Assembly: GCF_026339955.1 (NCBI RefSeq)
Contig: NZ_JAPEPW010000001.1
Span: 4,955,001 to 5,019,000 of the forward strand
Direction: 5' to 3'
Length of the DNA: 64,000 nucleotides
From: Streptomyces sp. NBC_01549
GTDB lineage: Bacteria > Actinomycetota > Actinomycetes > Streptomycetales > Streptomycetaceae
In this document: positions 17,368-26,009 of the stretch, one piece after another
Position numbering within the stretch: position 1 is the first letter of the stretch
Layout: each line of letters starts with the position of its first letter
Program-made: the position numbers and the translations under genes
The notes under the pieces: model-generated
The model's input: only the letters and a program-made list of their open reading frames with translations
Told to the model about the DNA's origin: nothing
Database searches by the model: none

Positions 17368-17480
17368 AGAAGGGGAGTAGCTCTTCGCCGGACCGTCGAC
17401 ATACTGCTCAGCTCGTCTGAGCCGGCGCCCGGAGGCAGGCCTTCACGGTCGGCCAGCGAGACCTTCGGCAGAGCAGTGCA
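17368..17480 (+). ncRNA. Mn2+ riboswitch (yybP-ykoY type)
   Basis: The conserved pieces of this class appear in order: GGGGAGTAG (17372-17380), GTCGACATACTGC (17394-17406) and GGCCAGCGAGACCTTC (17451-17466). These form the two docked loops that bind Mn2+. The switch lies ~110 bp before a GDT1/TMEM165-type manganese exporter gene on the same strand, the classic partner. Exact edges are estimated. Confidence 0.9.
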
Positions 17481-17589
17481 CTGTCCGCGCGTATGTCCTC
17501 GTGCGGGCGCCGACGTGTGCTGCCGTGCCGAGGTGTCGCGTCGCAGTCACAGCACTCTCGGTGGGGCAGCCCCGACCGATTGAGGGATT

Positions 17590-18171
17590 TTGATCAGCAT
17601 CACCGTGATGGCGCTCGTCTTCGGCGTCGTCTTCCTCGCCGAACTGCCGGACAAGACCGCGCTCGCCGGGCTCGTCCTGGGCACCCGCTATCGCGCCTCC
17701 TACGTCTTCGCGGGCGTCGCCGCCGCCTTCGCCGTGCATGTCGCGCTCGCCGTCGCGGCCGGCAGTGTGCTGACCCTGCTGCCGCAGCAGATCGTGCACG
17801 CACTCACGGGTGTGCTGTTCCTCGCCGGTGCCGCCGTGCTGCTCCTGAAGAAGGGCGAGGACGAGGAGGAGATCCGCAAGCCCGAGAACCAGACCTTCTG
17901 GAAGGTCTCGGGGGCGGGCTTCATGCTCATCCTGGTCGCCGAGTTCGGTGACCTCACGCAGATCATGACGGCGAACCTCGCGGCCCGGTACGACGACCCG
18001 CTCTCGGTCGGCCTCGGCGCGGTGCTCGCGCTCTGGGCGGTGGCCGGACTCGGCATCGTCGGCGGGAAGGCCCTGATGAAGCGGGTTCCGCTGGAGCTCA
18101 TCACCAAGGTCGCGGCCATGCTGATGCTGGCGCTGGGGGCCTGGAGTCTGTATGAGGCGGTGGCGGCCTGA
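17590..18171 (+). CDS. GDT1/TMEM165-family manganese exporter
   Basis: 193 residues with six hydrophobic helices in two halves. Each half carries the family signature E-x-G/P-D-K/R-T/S: VVFLAELPDKTALAGLVLG near residue 17 and ILVAEFGDLTQIMTANL near 118. Bacterial relatives (MneA and similar) export Mn2+. A short hydrophilic loop with KKGEDEEEIRKPE separates the halves. The start is taken as TTG 17590; GTG 17605 is possible. Expression should be induced by Mn2+ through the riboswitch just upstream. Confidence 0.92.
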   Translation: MISITVMALVFGVVFLAELPDKTALAGLVLGTRYRASYVFAGVAAAFAVHVALAVAAGSVLTLLPQQIVHALTGVLFLAGAAVLLLKKGEDEEEIRKPENQTFWKVSGAGFMLILVAEFGDLTQIMTANLAARYDDPLSVGLGAVLALWAVAGLGIVGGKALMKRVPLELITKVAAMLMLALGAWSLYEAVAA

Positions 18172-18392
18172 GCCGCCGGCGCCCCGCTCGTCGGCGGGTC
18201 GTCGAAGGGTCCGGGGCTCCGCCTGGTCGGAAGCGGTGGCGCCGGTCCCCCTCGTTTTGTATCGTAGAGAAACAAAGTGGCTCCCGTCCGCACTCCCTGA
18301 CCGGCGGGCGGGGCCGCCTTGTCCCCGGGGGACCCGGTGCTGATCCAATGGACGCCCCCCCGGCCCCTTCCCTCGCGCTCTGGAGCTTGCCG

Positions 18393-19052
18393 ATGACGGC
18401 CACCACCGTTCTGACCGCCCGCGCCCTCCTGCTCGACATGGACGGCACCCTCGTCAACTCGGACGCCGTGGTCGAGCGCTGCTGGCGCCGCTGGGCGGAG
18501 CGGCACGGGCTCGACGGGGACGAGGTCATGAAGGTCGTCCACGGGCGGCAGGGGTACGCGTCGATGGCGGTGCTGCTGCCGAACCGGCCCATGGAGCAGA
18601 ACTATGCCGACAACGCGCGCATGCTCGCCGAGGAGACCGCCGACATGGACGGGGTCGTCGCGATTCCGGGTGCCGGGGAGTTTCTCGCCTCGCTGGCCGG
18701 GGTGCCGCATGCCCTTGTCACCTCCGCGGATGTGGGGCTGTCCACCGCGCGGATGGCTGCCGCCGGGCTGGGGCTGCCCGATGTGCGGATCACCGCCGAG
18801 TCCGTCGGTGCGAGCAAGCCCGATCCCGAGGGTTTTCTGAAGGGCGCCGCCGAGTTGGGTGTGGCGCCTGAGGACTGTGTCGTCTTCGAGGATTCGGGGG
18901 CCGGGATTTCCGCTGGGCGGGCTGCTGGGATGCGGGTGGTCGGGGTAGGGCCCCGGGCCGGCTTTCATCGTCCGGATGCCGTTGTGTCCGATCTGACGCG
19001 GGTGCGGGTGGAGGTTGTCGGGGGCGGGACGATACGCCTGCACCTCGGCTGA
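18393..19052 (+). CDS. HAD-family phosphatase
   Basis: 219 residues from ATG 18393, chosen because GGAG sits eight bases before it. HAD motifs are clear: LLLDMDGTLVNSD (nucleophile Asp and acid/base Asp), HALVTSADVG (motif II Thr/Ser), GASKPDPEGFL (motif III Lys) and CVVFEDSGAGISAGRAAG (motif IV Asp). The cap region and DMDGTL place it with beta-phosphoglucomutase/sugar-phosphatase-like members (subfamily IA). Likely dephosphorylates a small sugar phosphate; substrate not determinable. Confidence 0.92.
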   Translation: MTATTVLTARALLLDMDGTLVNSDAVVERCWRRWAERHGLDGDEVMKVVHGRQGYASMAVLLPNRPMEQNYADNARMLAEETADMDGVVAIPGAGEFLASLAGVPHALVTSADVGLSTARMAAAGLGLPDVRITAESVGASKPDPEGFLKGAAELGVAPEDCVVFEDSGAGISAGRAAGMRVVGVGPRAGFHRPDAVVSDLTRVRVEVVGGGTIRLHLG

Positions 19053-19099
19053 CGCGCGCGAGGTTCACCTCCGCCGCCCCTACCCGTCCCATCCTCAAC

Positions 19100-19255
19100 C
19101 TGGGGGCTGCTCCCCCAGCCCCCCGATCGGCCTGAACGGCCTCGTCCTCGAACGCCGGACGGGCTGAAAGACGCGGGGTGCAGCCCCGCCCCAGGGGCGC
19201 GGGGAACTGCGCGACCAGCCCGCACCGGCCCGCAGCCGACGGACCCCCCAGCCGC
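19100..19255. repeat. Streptomyces-type intergenic repeat cluster
   Basis: The 210-bp gap between convergent genes contains CTCGAACGCCGGACGGGCTG, a GCGGGGTGCAGCCCCGC hairpin and GGGGCGCGGGGAACTGCGCG followed by ACCAGCC. These modules recur between many Streptomyces genes in my experience. Only one copy is in this window, so the repeat status rests on recall. They may act as a terminator for both genes. Confidence 0.6.
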
Positions 19256-19262
19256 CGAACCC

Positions 19263-20219
19263 CTACGGAGTCGTCGTCTCGTTCTCCAGGCTCGTGCGTG
19301 TCGCCGCCCCGTACACCCCGGACTCGTCGCCCGTGATGCCCCGCGCCCACTGGTAGCGGCGTACCGCGTCCTCGACCCGGCCGGAGTACCTGCCGTCGGC
19401 GTCGCCCGTGTAGAGGGACAACTGGCGTAGACGCAGCTGGAGTTCGGTGACTTCGGGGCCTCTGTCGCCGCGGCGCAGGGTCTGGGCGGGCTCATCGCCC
19501 GCGGAGCCCTGGTCCGGCGCCAACGAGGCGGCCACGGTCGGTGTGGTGGTGGGTGTGGGTGACTGGGAGGGGTCGGACGGTCGCGTCGAGGTCGCCGAGG
19601 TGGAGGGTGACGGACTTTTGCTGGGCGACGGGGGCGGTGCGGCCGTGGCCGTCGTCGTGGGGGATGCGCCGGGTTCGGGAATCGAACCTGAGTCTGATCG
19701 TGACGAGGGGGACGGCGGCACCGAGGTCGGCGTCGGTGACGCCTCCGGCACGCTCGCCCGTGCGTCGTCCGGCAGCGCCCCGTCCCGCGCGGGGGTGTCG
19801 TACGAGAACAGGCCGCTCGCGAACCCCGCCGCCGCCACGACCGCCACCGCGGCCCCGGTCACGACCAGCAGGGCCGTACGCCGCCGCCAGCGGGGCGGTT
19901 CCTCGGCGAGGGGGGACGGGGGCGGGTACGGAGTCCCATTTCCGGAGTCGGCGTCTCGTACGGCGGCGAGTCGTACGGTGGCGGCGGCCTCCGGCGGCAC
20001 CGTACGCAAGCGCATGGTGGCGGGCGAGGACTCGTTCGCCACCAGATCCACGTACGGGCGTATCCGTAGGGGATCGAAGTCCTCCGCCGCTGCCGCCTCC
20101 GCCGTGCGCGCGTCGCGCAGGGCGTCGGACGCGCGCCGGGTGCAGGCGCAGGACGGGGTGCCGTCCGGCGTCCGGGGCGCGGCGCACTCGGGGCAGACAT
20201 GCCCGTTCGGTTCAGTCAC
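19263..20219 (-). CDS. Membrane protein with peptidoglycan-binding domain
   Basis: 318 residues from GTG 20219, preceded by GGGAGGGA. The N-terminus has two Cys pairs (CPECAAP and SCAC) forming a likely zinc ribbon. One transmembrane helix (TALLVVTGAAVAVVAAAGFA, ~residue 120) follows, then a ~90-residue Pro/Ser/Thr linker and a C-terminal peptidoglycan-binding domain (LRRGDRGPEVTELQLRLRQL ... YSGRVEDAVRRYQWARGI). The topology suggests a cytoplasmic zinc-ribbon head linked through the membrane to the wall. Precise role unknown. Confidence 0.88.
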   Translation of the reverse strand: MTEPNGHVCPECAAPRTPDGTPSCACTRRASDALRDARTAEAAAAEDFDPLRIRPYVDLVANESSPATMRLRTVPPEAAATVRLAAVRDADSGNGTPYPPPSPLAEEPPRWRRRTALLVVTGAAVAVVAAAGFASGLFSYDTPARDGALPDDARASVPEASPTPTSVPPSPSSRSDSGSIPEPGASPTTTATAAPPPSPSKSPSPSTSATSTRPSDPSQSPTPTTTPTVAASLAPDQGSAGDEPAQTLRRGDRGPEVTELQLRLRQLSLYTGDADGRYSGRVEDAVRRYQWARGITGDESGVYGAATRTSLENETTTP

Positions 20220-20407
20220 GCGTTGGGTCCCTCCCCCTGAGACTCGCCCCCTCGGAACTCCCGAGGTTATCCACATCCACCACACCTTCTCCCAGGAGCC
20301 CCCGGAATCCCTCCTTCCGCACCTGTTACAAGCTTCAACAGGCCATAACCGGCCATACCGACCACCATGGAGGGTGACGAGACCCCAGGGGTTCATGGGA
20401 GGTCCGC

Positions 20408-22540
20408 ATGACGGGCGAGACACCCGGTGATGTGCACGACTCGGACGCGTCGCCGCACGACCCCCCGTACGCCGTGAACGAGACGGTCGTGCGCAGGCGC
20501 TCGGCGGCCGCCGTCGACGCCCAGGAGGCGCCGGTGCACGGCGGTGTCGTCGTCTCGATCGGCGCGCTGCTGCTCGGCATGCTGCTGGCCGCCCTCGACC
20601 AGACGATCGTGTCGACCGCGCTGCCCACCATCGTCAGCGACCTGGGCGGCCTCGAGCACTTGTCGTGGGTGGTCACCGCGTATCTGCTCGCGTCGACCGC
20701 GGCGACTCCGCTGTGGGGCAAACTCGGCGACCAGTATGGCCGGAAGAAGCTGTTCCAGGCCGCGATCGTGATCTTCCTCGTCGGGTCCGCATTGTGTGGA
20801 ATGGCGCAGAACATGGGCGAGTTGATCGGCTTTCGGGCCCTTCAGGGCCTCGGTGGCGGTGGGCTCATCGTGCTGTCCATGGCGATCGTCGGCGACATCG
20901 TCTCGCCGCGCGAACGGGGGAAGTACCAGGGGCTGTTCGGGGCCGTCTTCGGTGCGACGAGTGTGCTCGGGCCGCTGCTCGGCGGGCTGTTCACCGAGCA
21001 CCTCAGCTGGCGCTGGGTCTTCTACGTCAACCTGCCGGTCGGCGTGGTCGCGCTCGTCGTGATCGCGACGGTCCTGCGCATTCCGAGGAAGTCCGCCGAG
21101 CACGTCATCGACTACCTCGGCACGTTTCTCATCGCCGCGGTCGCCACCTGTCTCGTGCTCGTCGCCTCGCTCGGCGGCACCACCTGGGCGTGGAGCTCGC
21201 CGCAGATCATCGGACTCGCGGTGCTGGGTGTCCTGCTCGCCGTGGCCTTGGTGGCGGTGGAGCGGCGGGCGGCCGAACCCGTCCTGCCCCTCAGGCTCTT
21301 CCGCATCCGCACCTTCTCCCTCTCCGCCGTCATCAGCTTCATCGTCGGCTTCGCGATGTTCGGCGCGATGACCTATCTGCCGACCTTCCTCCAGGTCGTC
21401 CGGGGCGTGAGCCCCACCCTGTCCGGCGTGTACATGCTGCCCATGGTGTTCGGGCTGCTGCTGTCCTCGACCGTCTCCGGGCAGATCGTCAGCCGTACCG
21501 GCCGCTGGAAGGTCTTCCCCATCGTGGGCACCGGTGTCACGGCGCTCGGTCTGCTGCTGCTCCACCAGCTCGACGAGCACAGCAGTACGGGCGTGATGAG
21601 CGTGTACTTCCTCGTCTTCGGCCTGGGTCTCGGCCTGGTCATGCAGGTCCTGGTCCTGATCGTGCAGAACGCGGTCTCGTACGAGGATCTGGGCGTCGCC
21701 ACCTCGGGCGCCACCTTCTTCCGCTCGATCGGCGCCTCGTTCGGCGTGGCCATCTTCGGCACCGTCTTCGCGAGCCGCCTCGGCGACAACCTGGTGGCCG
21801 TGCTGAGCGGACGGCAACTCCCCGCGGGCATCACGCCGAACAGTCTCAAGGCCGACCTGAAGGGCATCGCCGACCTGCCGTCCGCGCTCCGCCAGCCCGT
21901 CCTGCACGCGTACGCCTCGTCGATCACCGACGTCTTCCTGTACGCCGCCCCGGTCGCCCTGCTCGGCTTCGCCCTGGCCTGGTTCCTGCGCGAGGACAAG
22001 CTGCGGGGTTCGGTCACGGCACCCGACATCAGCGAGACGCTCGCCACCAATCCCGTGGAGCGGTCGTCGCACGACGAGGTGTGCCGCGCGCTGTCCGTGC
22101 TCGGCACCCGGGAGGGGCGACGGGAGATCTACGAGAAGATCACCGCGCGGGCCGGCTGCGACCTGCTGCCCGCCGCGAGCTGGCTGCTGCTGCGGATCAA
22201 GAAGTACGGGTGGGCGGAGCCCGCGCTGCTGGCCGAAGGCAGCGCCGTACCGCTGCCCGTCGTGCTGGCCGCGGCCCGGCAGTTGGAGGAGCGCCGCCTC
22301 GCCGCCCGCGGAGGGCTCGACCTCGTCCTCACGGACGAAGGCCGCGAGGTCGCCGAGAAGCTGGCCAAGGCCCGCGAGGAGTCCTTGGCGGAACTGCTGG
22401 GCGACTGGTGGGGACCGGACCGGCCGACCGATCTGACCAAGCTGGTCGAGGAGCTGAACGGCGAGCTGTGCGGCTCCGACGCGGAGCGGCCGCACGACGG
22501 GACGGTGCCGCGTGCGCATCCGCGCGGGAGAGCGGCGTGA
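20408..22540 (+). CDS. DHA2-type MFS drug exporter with winged-helix-like tail
   Basis: 710 residues. A 45-residue cytoplasmic start precedes 14 predicted helices of the EmrB/QacA (DHA2) family, with LAALDQTIVSTALPTI in the first helix and GDQYGRKKLF as motif A. After the last helix (AAPVALLGFALAWFL, ending ~535) comes a ~170-residue soluble domain whose second half reads like a MarR winged helix: LPAASWLLLRIKK, LPVVLAAARQLEERRLAA, then LVLTDEGREVAEKLAK. Such a tail is not part of the usual transporter. It probably exports a hydrophobic compound by proton antiport. ATG 20408 follows GGGAGGTCCGC. Confidence 0.9.
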   Translation: MTGETPGDVHDSDASPHDPPYAVNETVVRRRSAAAVDAQEAPVHGGVVVSIGALLLGMLLAALDQTIVSTALPTIVSDLGGLEHLSWVVTAYLLASTAATPLWGKLGDQYGRKKLFQAAIVIFLVGSALCGMAQNMGELIGFRALQGLGGGGLIVLSMAIVGDIVSPRERGKYQGLFGAVFGATSVLGPLLGGLFTEHLSWRWVFYVNLPVGVVALVVIATVLRIPRKSAEHVIDYLGTFLIAAVATCLVLVASLGGTTWAWSSPQIIGLAVLGVLLAVALVAVERRAAEPVLPLRLFRIRTFSLSAVISFIVGFAMFGAMTYLPTFLQVVRGVSPTLSGVYMLPMVFGLLLSSTVSGQIVSRTGRWKVFPIVGTGVTALGLLLLHQLDEHSSTGVMSVYFLVFGLGLGLVMQVLVLIVQNAVSYEDLGVATSGATFFRSIGASFGVAIFGTVFASRLGDNLVAVLSGRQLPAGITPNSLKADLKGIADLPSALRQPVLHAYASSITDVFLYAAPVALLGFALAWFLREDKLRGSVTAPDISETLATNPVERSSHDEVCRALSVLGTREGRREIYEKITARAGCDLLPAASWLLLRIKKYGWAEPALLAEGSAVPLPVVLAAARQLEERRLAARGGLDLVLTDEGREVAEKLAKAREESLAELLGDWWGPDRPTDLTKLVEELNGELCGSDAERPHDGTVPRAHPRGRAA

Positions 22541-22555
22541 CTCCTCCGTCGGCCT

Positions 22556-23059
22556 TCAAGGCGTCAGCTTCTTCGTGAACCAGTGGTCGGCGTAGATGTC
22601 GTCGTTGTGCGGCTCGGTCTCCGCGTAGCCGTGCCGCGCGTACAGGGATCGTGCCTCCACCAGGTCGCCGCGGGTGTCGAGGATCAGCCGTTCGGCACCG
22701 AGGCCGCGCGCCGCCTCCTCGGCCGCCGCGAGCAACAGCGCCGCGCCGCCCCTGCCGCGCAGCCGCTCGCGCACGAACACCCGCTTCAGCTCACCCGTCG
22801 TGGCGTCGAGCATCCGCACCCCGGCCGTGCCGCCGGGTTCGCCGCCGTACCGTGCGACCAGCAGCACTCCGCCGGGTGCCTGGAACTCGGCACCCGTGGT
22901 CGCCGCGATCTCCCGCTCCAGCTCCTCGGGGTCGGTCGGGTGCCCCTCGTGCAGCAGGTACCAGCGGTCGCTGACCTCCGTGTAGTACGCGCGCCACAGC
23001 GTGGCGGCGACGGACGAGTCGAAGGGTTCGGGGGCGATGGTCCAGGTCATGGCGGTCAT
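22556..23059 (-). CDS. GNAT-family N-acetyltransferase
   Basis: 167 residues. The acetyl-CoA binding loop is visible as RVFVRERLRGRGGAALLLAA (motif A, R-G-x-G-G/A), followed by AERLILDTRGDLVEARSLYARHGYAE, the typical GNAT end with the Tyr acting as general acid. The start may be ATG 23059 or ATG 23050. The stop overlaps the region just after the exporter gene, to which it is convergent. Substrate unknown. Confidence 0.9.
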   Translation of the reverse strand: MTAMTWTIAPEPFDSSVAATLWRAYYTEVSDRWYLLHEGHPTDPEELEREIAATTGAEFQAPGGVLLVARYGGEPGGTAGVRMLDATTGELKRVFVRERLRGRGGAALLLAAAEEAARGLGAERLILDTRGDLVEARSLYARHGYAETEPHNDDIYADHWFTKKLTP

Positions 23060-23272
23060 TGTCGGGAGGCGCGGCCCCCGGTCCGCAAGCGGATTTCGGC
23101 GGGCCGCCGGTGCGGGGGCGTCCGTGCGGGGGCCATCGCGGGTCCGCGGTGGTTCCGTGGCGGGTTCATGGCGGGTCCACGGTGGGACCGTGGTGGGTTC
23201 GTTTGAGTGCGGGCTTCCGGGCAACCCGGTTCTCGAACCGGCCCGTCGGGTCGAGAACCCCGGAAGGCACCC

Positions 23273-23941
23273 ATGTCCACAGGCCTCATCATCGCTTTGA
23301 TCGTGATCGTGGCGGTCGCCGTCGTCGCGGCCGCGCTGATCCTCCTGGCCCGCAGGCCGCAGGGCGGGCGCACACTGCGGCGGCGCTTCGGGCCCGAGTA
23401 CGACCGGGCCGTCGCCCAGCACGACGGCGACGCCAGGGCCGCCGAGCGCGACCTCGCCGAGCGGGTGAAGCGGCACGGCGCGCTGCGTGAACGGCCGCTG
23501 GAACCGGCCGCGCGCGACGAGTACGCCGCCCGCTGGGGAGCCGTTCAGGAACGCTTCGTCGACTCGCCGCAGGAGGCGGTGGCCGAGGCGGACCGGCTGG
23601 TCGCCGAGCTGGCCGGCGCACGTGGCTTCCCCGACGGCGAGCGCTACGAGGAGCGGCTCGACGCGCTCTCCGTCCACCACGGACACCATGTGCACGGCTA
23701 CCGGCGTGTGCACCAGGCCACGTACGCCTCCGCCTCGGACGCCCACGGCGGTACGGAGGAGCTCCGCGCGTCCATGGTGGAGGCCCGCGCCCTCTTCGAG
23801 GATCTGCTGGCCCCGGTCCGCCAGGACGCCCGCCAGGACACCGCCGACACCGCGCCTGCCGAGGACTCCGCCCCGGGCGAGCGTTCCCACCGGGCCCATG
23901 TGCCGTGGGCCATGACCAGGCGTCACGCGAAGGGGAGCTGA
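23273..23941 (+). CDS. Single-helix membrane protein, function unknown
   Basis: 222 residues from ATG 23273 with GGAAGG at good spacing. One N-terminal membrane helix (LIIALIVIVAVAVVAAALIL, residues 5-24) is followed by a basic stretch (RRRFGPEYDRAV) and an acidic, helical, soluble domain with AARWGAVQERFVDSPQEAV and a C-terminal ETADT-rich tail. It resembles conserved Streptomyces proteins found next to a second hydrophilic protein, here the gene at 24247. No catalytic motif is visible. Confidence 0.8.
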   Translation: MSTGLIIALIVIVAVAVVAAALILLARRPQGGRTLRRRFGPEYDRAVAQHDGDARAAERDLAERVKRHGALRERPLEPAARDEYAARWGAVQERFVDSPQEAVAEADRLVAELAGARGFPDGERYEERLDALSVHHGHHVHGYRRVHQATYASASDAHGGTEELRASMVEARALFEDLLAPVRQDARQDTADTAPAEDSAPGERSHRAHVPWAMTRRHAKGS

Positions 23942-24160
23942 GGAATTGAATCCTCACCTCCGCGAACGGAGGTGATTCCTGGCTCACGCCGCCTCTTGGA
24001 CCGGCGGTCCGTCAGGTCTTCCACGATCAACACCAGCCGGGTTGAAACCAGCCCGGGCAGCTCACCCGCTGCAAGGTCACACAACTTCAAGGACACGCTG
24101 CGTGCTTGGCTCTCGCGACGCATCGTCTGCGTCCGCGCTACCAGCACGCCGGTCCGCCCT
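23942..24160 (-). mobile_element. Possible right-end remnant of an IS605/TnpB element
   Basis: Read on the minus strand, this gap ends with a hairpin and tail, GGAATCACCTCCGTTCGCGG then AGGTGAGGATTCAATTCC (around 23942-23977), closely resembling the stem-loop at the right end of many IS605-type elements, where the guide-RNA scaffold of TnpB lies. A second hairpin (GCCCGGGCTGGTTTCAACCC then GGC) is at about 24041-24063. No TnpB coding sequence accompanies it. Edges are not defined and identity is tentative. Confidence 0.45.
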
Positions 24161-24246
24161 GGGGGCGAACCGGCTCTTTCTGCCCTGCTGCACAGGTGTT
24201 CGATTCCTCCCTGGCCTGAGGGCTGGGGAGCCCTCGGAGGGATCCG

Positions 24247-24966
24247 GTGAAGAAGATGACATCGAACAACGGTAATGAGAACAGTCCGCGTCGCGAGGCG
24301 ATGACGGGCCGCGGGGGCGTCGACCCCCTCGTCCACCGGCACGCCCAGGATGCCCAGGTCGCTCCGCCGTCCGGCCCCGGCACACCCGCCGACCCGGCCG
24401 CCTACGACCCCGGGGAGGCGCCCCGGCGTCCCGCCGACAGGGCGGCACCCGGCGAGGCGGGGGCCCGCGGCGGCATGCGGTTCCGCGAGACGGCGAACCC
24501 GTCCCGCTCGACGGCGGGCGGCGCGGCGGCCATGCCCGCCGACGACCGGGACATCCGTGCCGGGCAGGAGGAATCCATGCGTGGCGGGCAGGCGGAGCCC
24601 ACCCGCGCCGGGCAGGGTGACCGTACTCGTGCCGGGCGGCAGGAGTCGGCTGCCGGGCAGGTTGACACCGGTCCGCAGGGCAACGGCGACGGGGCGCTGC
24701 TGTCGCACGACGAGTGCGACAAGTACTCGCTGCGGTTGCAGCACGCCGTCGGCGGGTTCGTGGACGGTCCGCGGGCGTCCGTCGAGGAGGCGGACCATGT
24801 CCTGGAGGAGCTGACCACCGAGTTCACGGACGCCATGACCCGGCGTCGCCGCAACCTGCGGACGACCTGGCAGGCGGCCGGTGAGGGCGACACGGCCGAC
24901 ACCGAGAAGCTGCGGCTCGCCCTGCGTGACTACCGCGAGGTCACGGAGCGGCTCCTGCACCTGTAG
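24247..24966 (+). CDS. Low-complexity hydrophilic protein, function unknown
   Basis: 239 residues from GTG 24247 (GGAGGG upstream); ATG 24256 is an alternative. The first ~150 residues are disordered and rich in Gly, Arg, Pro and Ala with a loose repeat (RAGQEES, RGGQAEP, RAGQGDR, RAGRQES, AAGQVD). The C-terminal ~85 residues form a helical domain (HDECDKYSLRLQHAVGGFVD ... LRLALRDYREVTERLLHL). Together with the membrane protein upstream it forms a probable pair, separated here by the IS605-like debris. A perfect terminator follows. Confidence 0.75.
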   Translation: MKKMTSNNGNENSPRREAMTGRGGVDPLVHRHAQDAQVAPPSGPGTPADPAAYDPGEAPRRPADRAAPGEAGARGGMRFRETANPSRSTAGGAAAMPADDRDIRAGQEESMRGGQAEPTRAGQGDRTRAGRQESAAGQVDTGPQGNGDGALLSHDECDKYSLRLQHAVGGFVDGPRASVEEADHVLEELTTEFTDAMTRRRRNLRTTWQAAGEGDTADTEKLRLALRDYREVTERLLHL

Positions 24967-24992
24967 GAGGCCGTAGCGTCGAGTACCACCAT

Positions 24993-25030
24993 GAGGCCGC
25001 GCCCCGGACCATGTTCCGGGGCGCGGCCTC
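24993..25030. terminator. Strong hairpin terminator
   Basis: Perfect 16-bp stem GAGGCCGCGCCCCGGA / TCCGGGGCGCGGCCTC with a 6-nt loop, between convergent genes, so it can serve both. Confidence 0.88.
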
Positions 25031-25044
25031 ACCCGTCGACGGGG

Positions 25045-25449
25045 TCATCCGGCCCGGCGCTCGCGCCACTCCCGGACGATCTCGTCCACGTCGTACGGCT
25101 TGAGGCCGAGGGGAGGACCCGGCGGCGGCTTGAACATGACCTCGCGGATCTTGGCGTTGATGTCCTCGACGATCCGCCGCACGATGCGCTCCGAGGGCGC
25201 CGCCGACGCCGCCGCGAGCGCGTCCTCGGCCTCCTTGCGCAGGGCCAGTGTCGGTGGCAGGACCGACAGCCCCTCGCGGGCCATCTTCCGCTTGATCCAC
25301 CACAGTTCGTCGTACGGAGTGTCGGTCACGGCGGGCATGGGCTTGCCCGCGCCGGGCAGGTCGGCGAACTCGCCGCGGGCCTCCGCCTCACGGATCTGTC
25401 GGTCGACCCAGGTCTCGAAGCTGACCCCGGGTGGCTTCCGTTCGGTCAT
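25045..25449 (-). CDS. DUF1992 (DnaJ C28-like) protein
   Basis: 134 residues from ATG 25449. FETWVDRQIREAEARGEFADL followed by PGAGKP is the signature of the DUF1992 domain found in DnaJC28 and bacterial YhdN-like proteins; ELWWIKRKMAREG is the second conserved block. No J-domain is present. The rest is a helical tail with a Pro-rich stretch (FKPPPGPPLGLKPYDVD). Role unknown; related proteins are small and cytoplasmic. Confidence 0.88.
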   Translation of the reverse strand: MTERKPPGVSFETWVDRQIREAEARGEFADLPGAGKPMPAVTDTPYDELWWIKRKMAREGLSVLPPTLALRKEAEDALAAASAAPSERIVRRIVEDINAKIREVMFKPPPGPPLGLKPYDVDEIVREWRERRAG

Positions 25450-25590
25450 ACGTCCATTGTGCAGGAGGACACCCGATCGGACGATGGGGCGATTTATCAT
25501 GCGGCGGCGGCGCGTCAACCACATACGTCATCCGGACGGTTGAACCACCGCGCCGCGACCGGACGAACGCTGTAACTCGAAGGAGCGCAC

Positions 25591-25986
25591 GTGCTCGAAC
25601 TCACCATGGCCTCGGTCACCGGGGCGGACGCGGGTGCGACGGCCGGAATGCTGATGGCCGACGCGCCGAGCGACCCGGGAGCCGTGCTGCGGGTGGGGCG
25701 GGACCGGGCGGTGTGCCGGCTCGCGACCCCCGACGACTGGCTGTTCGTCTCCCGGGTCCACCTGGAGTTCCTGTGCGGTCCGGACGGCACGTGGCAGGTC
25801 ACCTGGTTGCACGGGTCGCGCCCGGAGCCCTCCGCCGAGGTACGGCTGACGCTGGCCGGAGCGCCGACCCAGGCCGTCCCGTACGGCGGGACGGTGAAGC
25901 TCCCCGCGGGCGGCTCGGGGGAGATCGTCATCCTCGACCGCACAGGACCGCACAGCGTGAACGTGGGTTTCTACCACGAGGCCTGA
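25591..25986 (+). CDS. FHA-like domain protein
   Basis: 131 residues. LRVGRDRAVCRLATPDDWLF followed by VSRVHLEF matches the FHA core (GRxxxx...SRxH), the phosphothreonine-binding surface; the later part is beta-rich as expected (AVPYGGTVKLPAGGSGEIVI). FHA proteins read Ser/Thr-kinase signals, but no kinase gene is nearby. The start GTG 25591 has AAGGAG upstream at good spacing. The assignment rests on the short motif, so moderate confidence. Confidence 0.72.
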   Translation: MLELTMASVTGADAGATAGMLMADAPSDPGAVLRVGRDRAVCRLATPDDWLFVSRVHLEFLCGPDGTWQVTWLHGSRPEPSAEVRLTLAGAPTQAVPYGGTVKLPAGGSGEIVILDRTGPHSVNVGFYHEA

Positions 25987-26009
25987 GCGCCCCGGAGGGG
26001 AGAGGTGCG

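Noticed and set aside
20393..22519. 708-codon open frame on the minus strand
   Set aside because: It is the antisense of the DHA2 exporter; composition is Gln/Gly/Asp/Arg-rich low complexity, a usual by-product of high GC codon bias.
22559..23926. 456-codon version of the GNAT gene
   Set aside because: Upstream part is antisense to the membrane-protein gene at 23273; the acetyltransferase begins near 23059.
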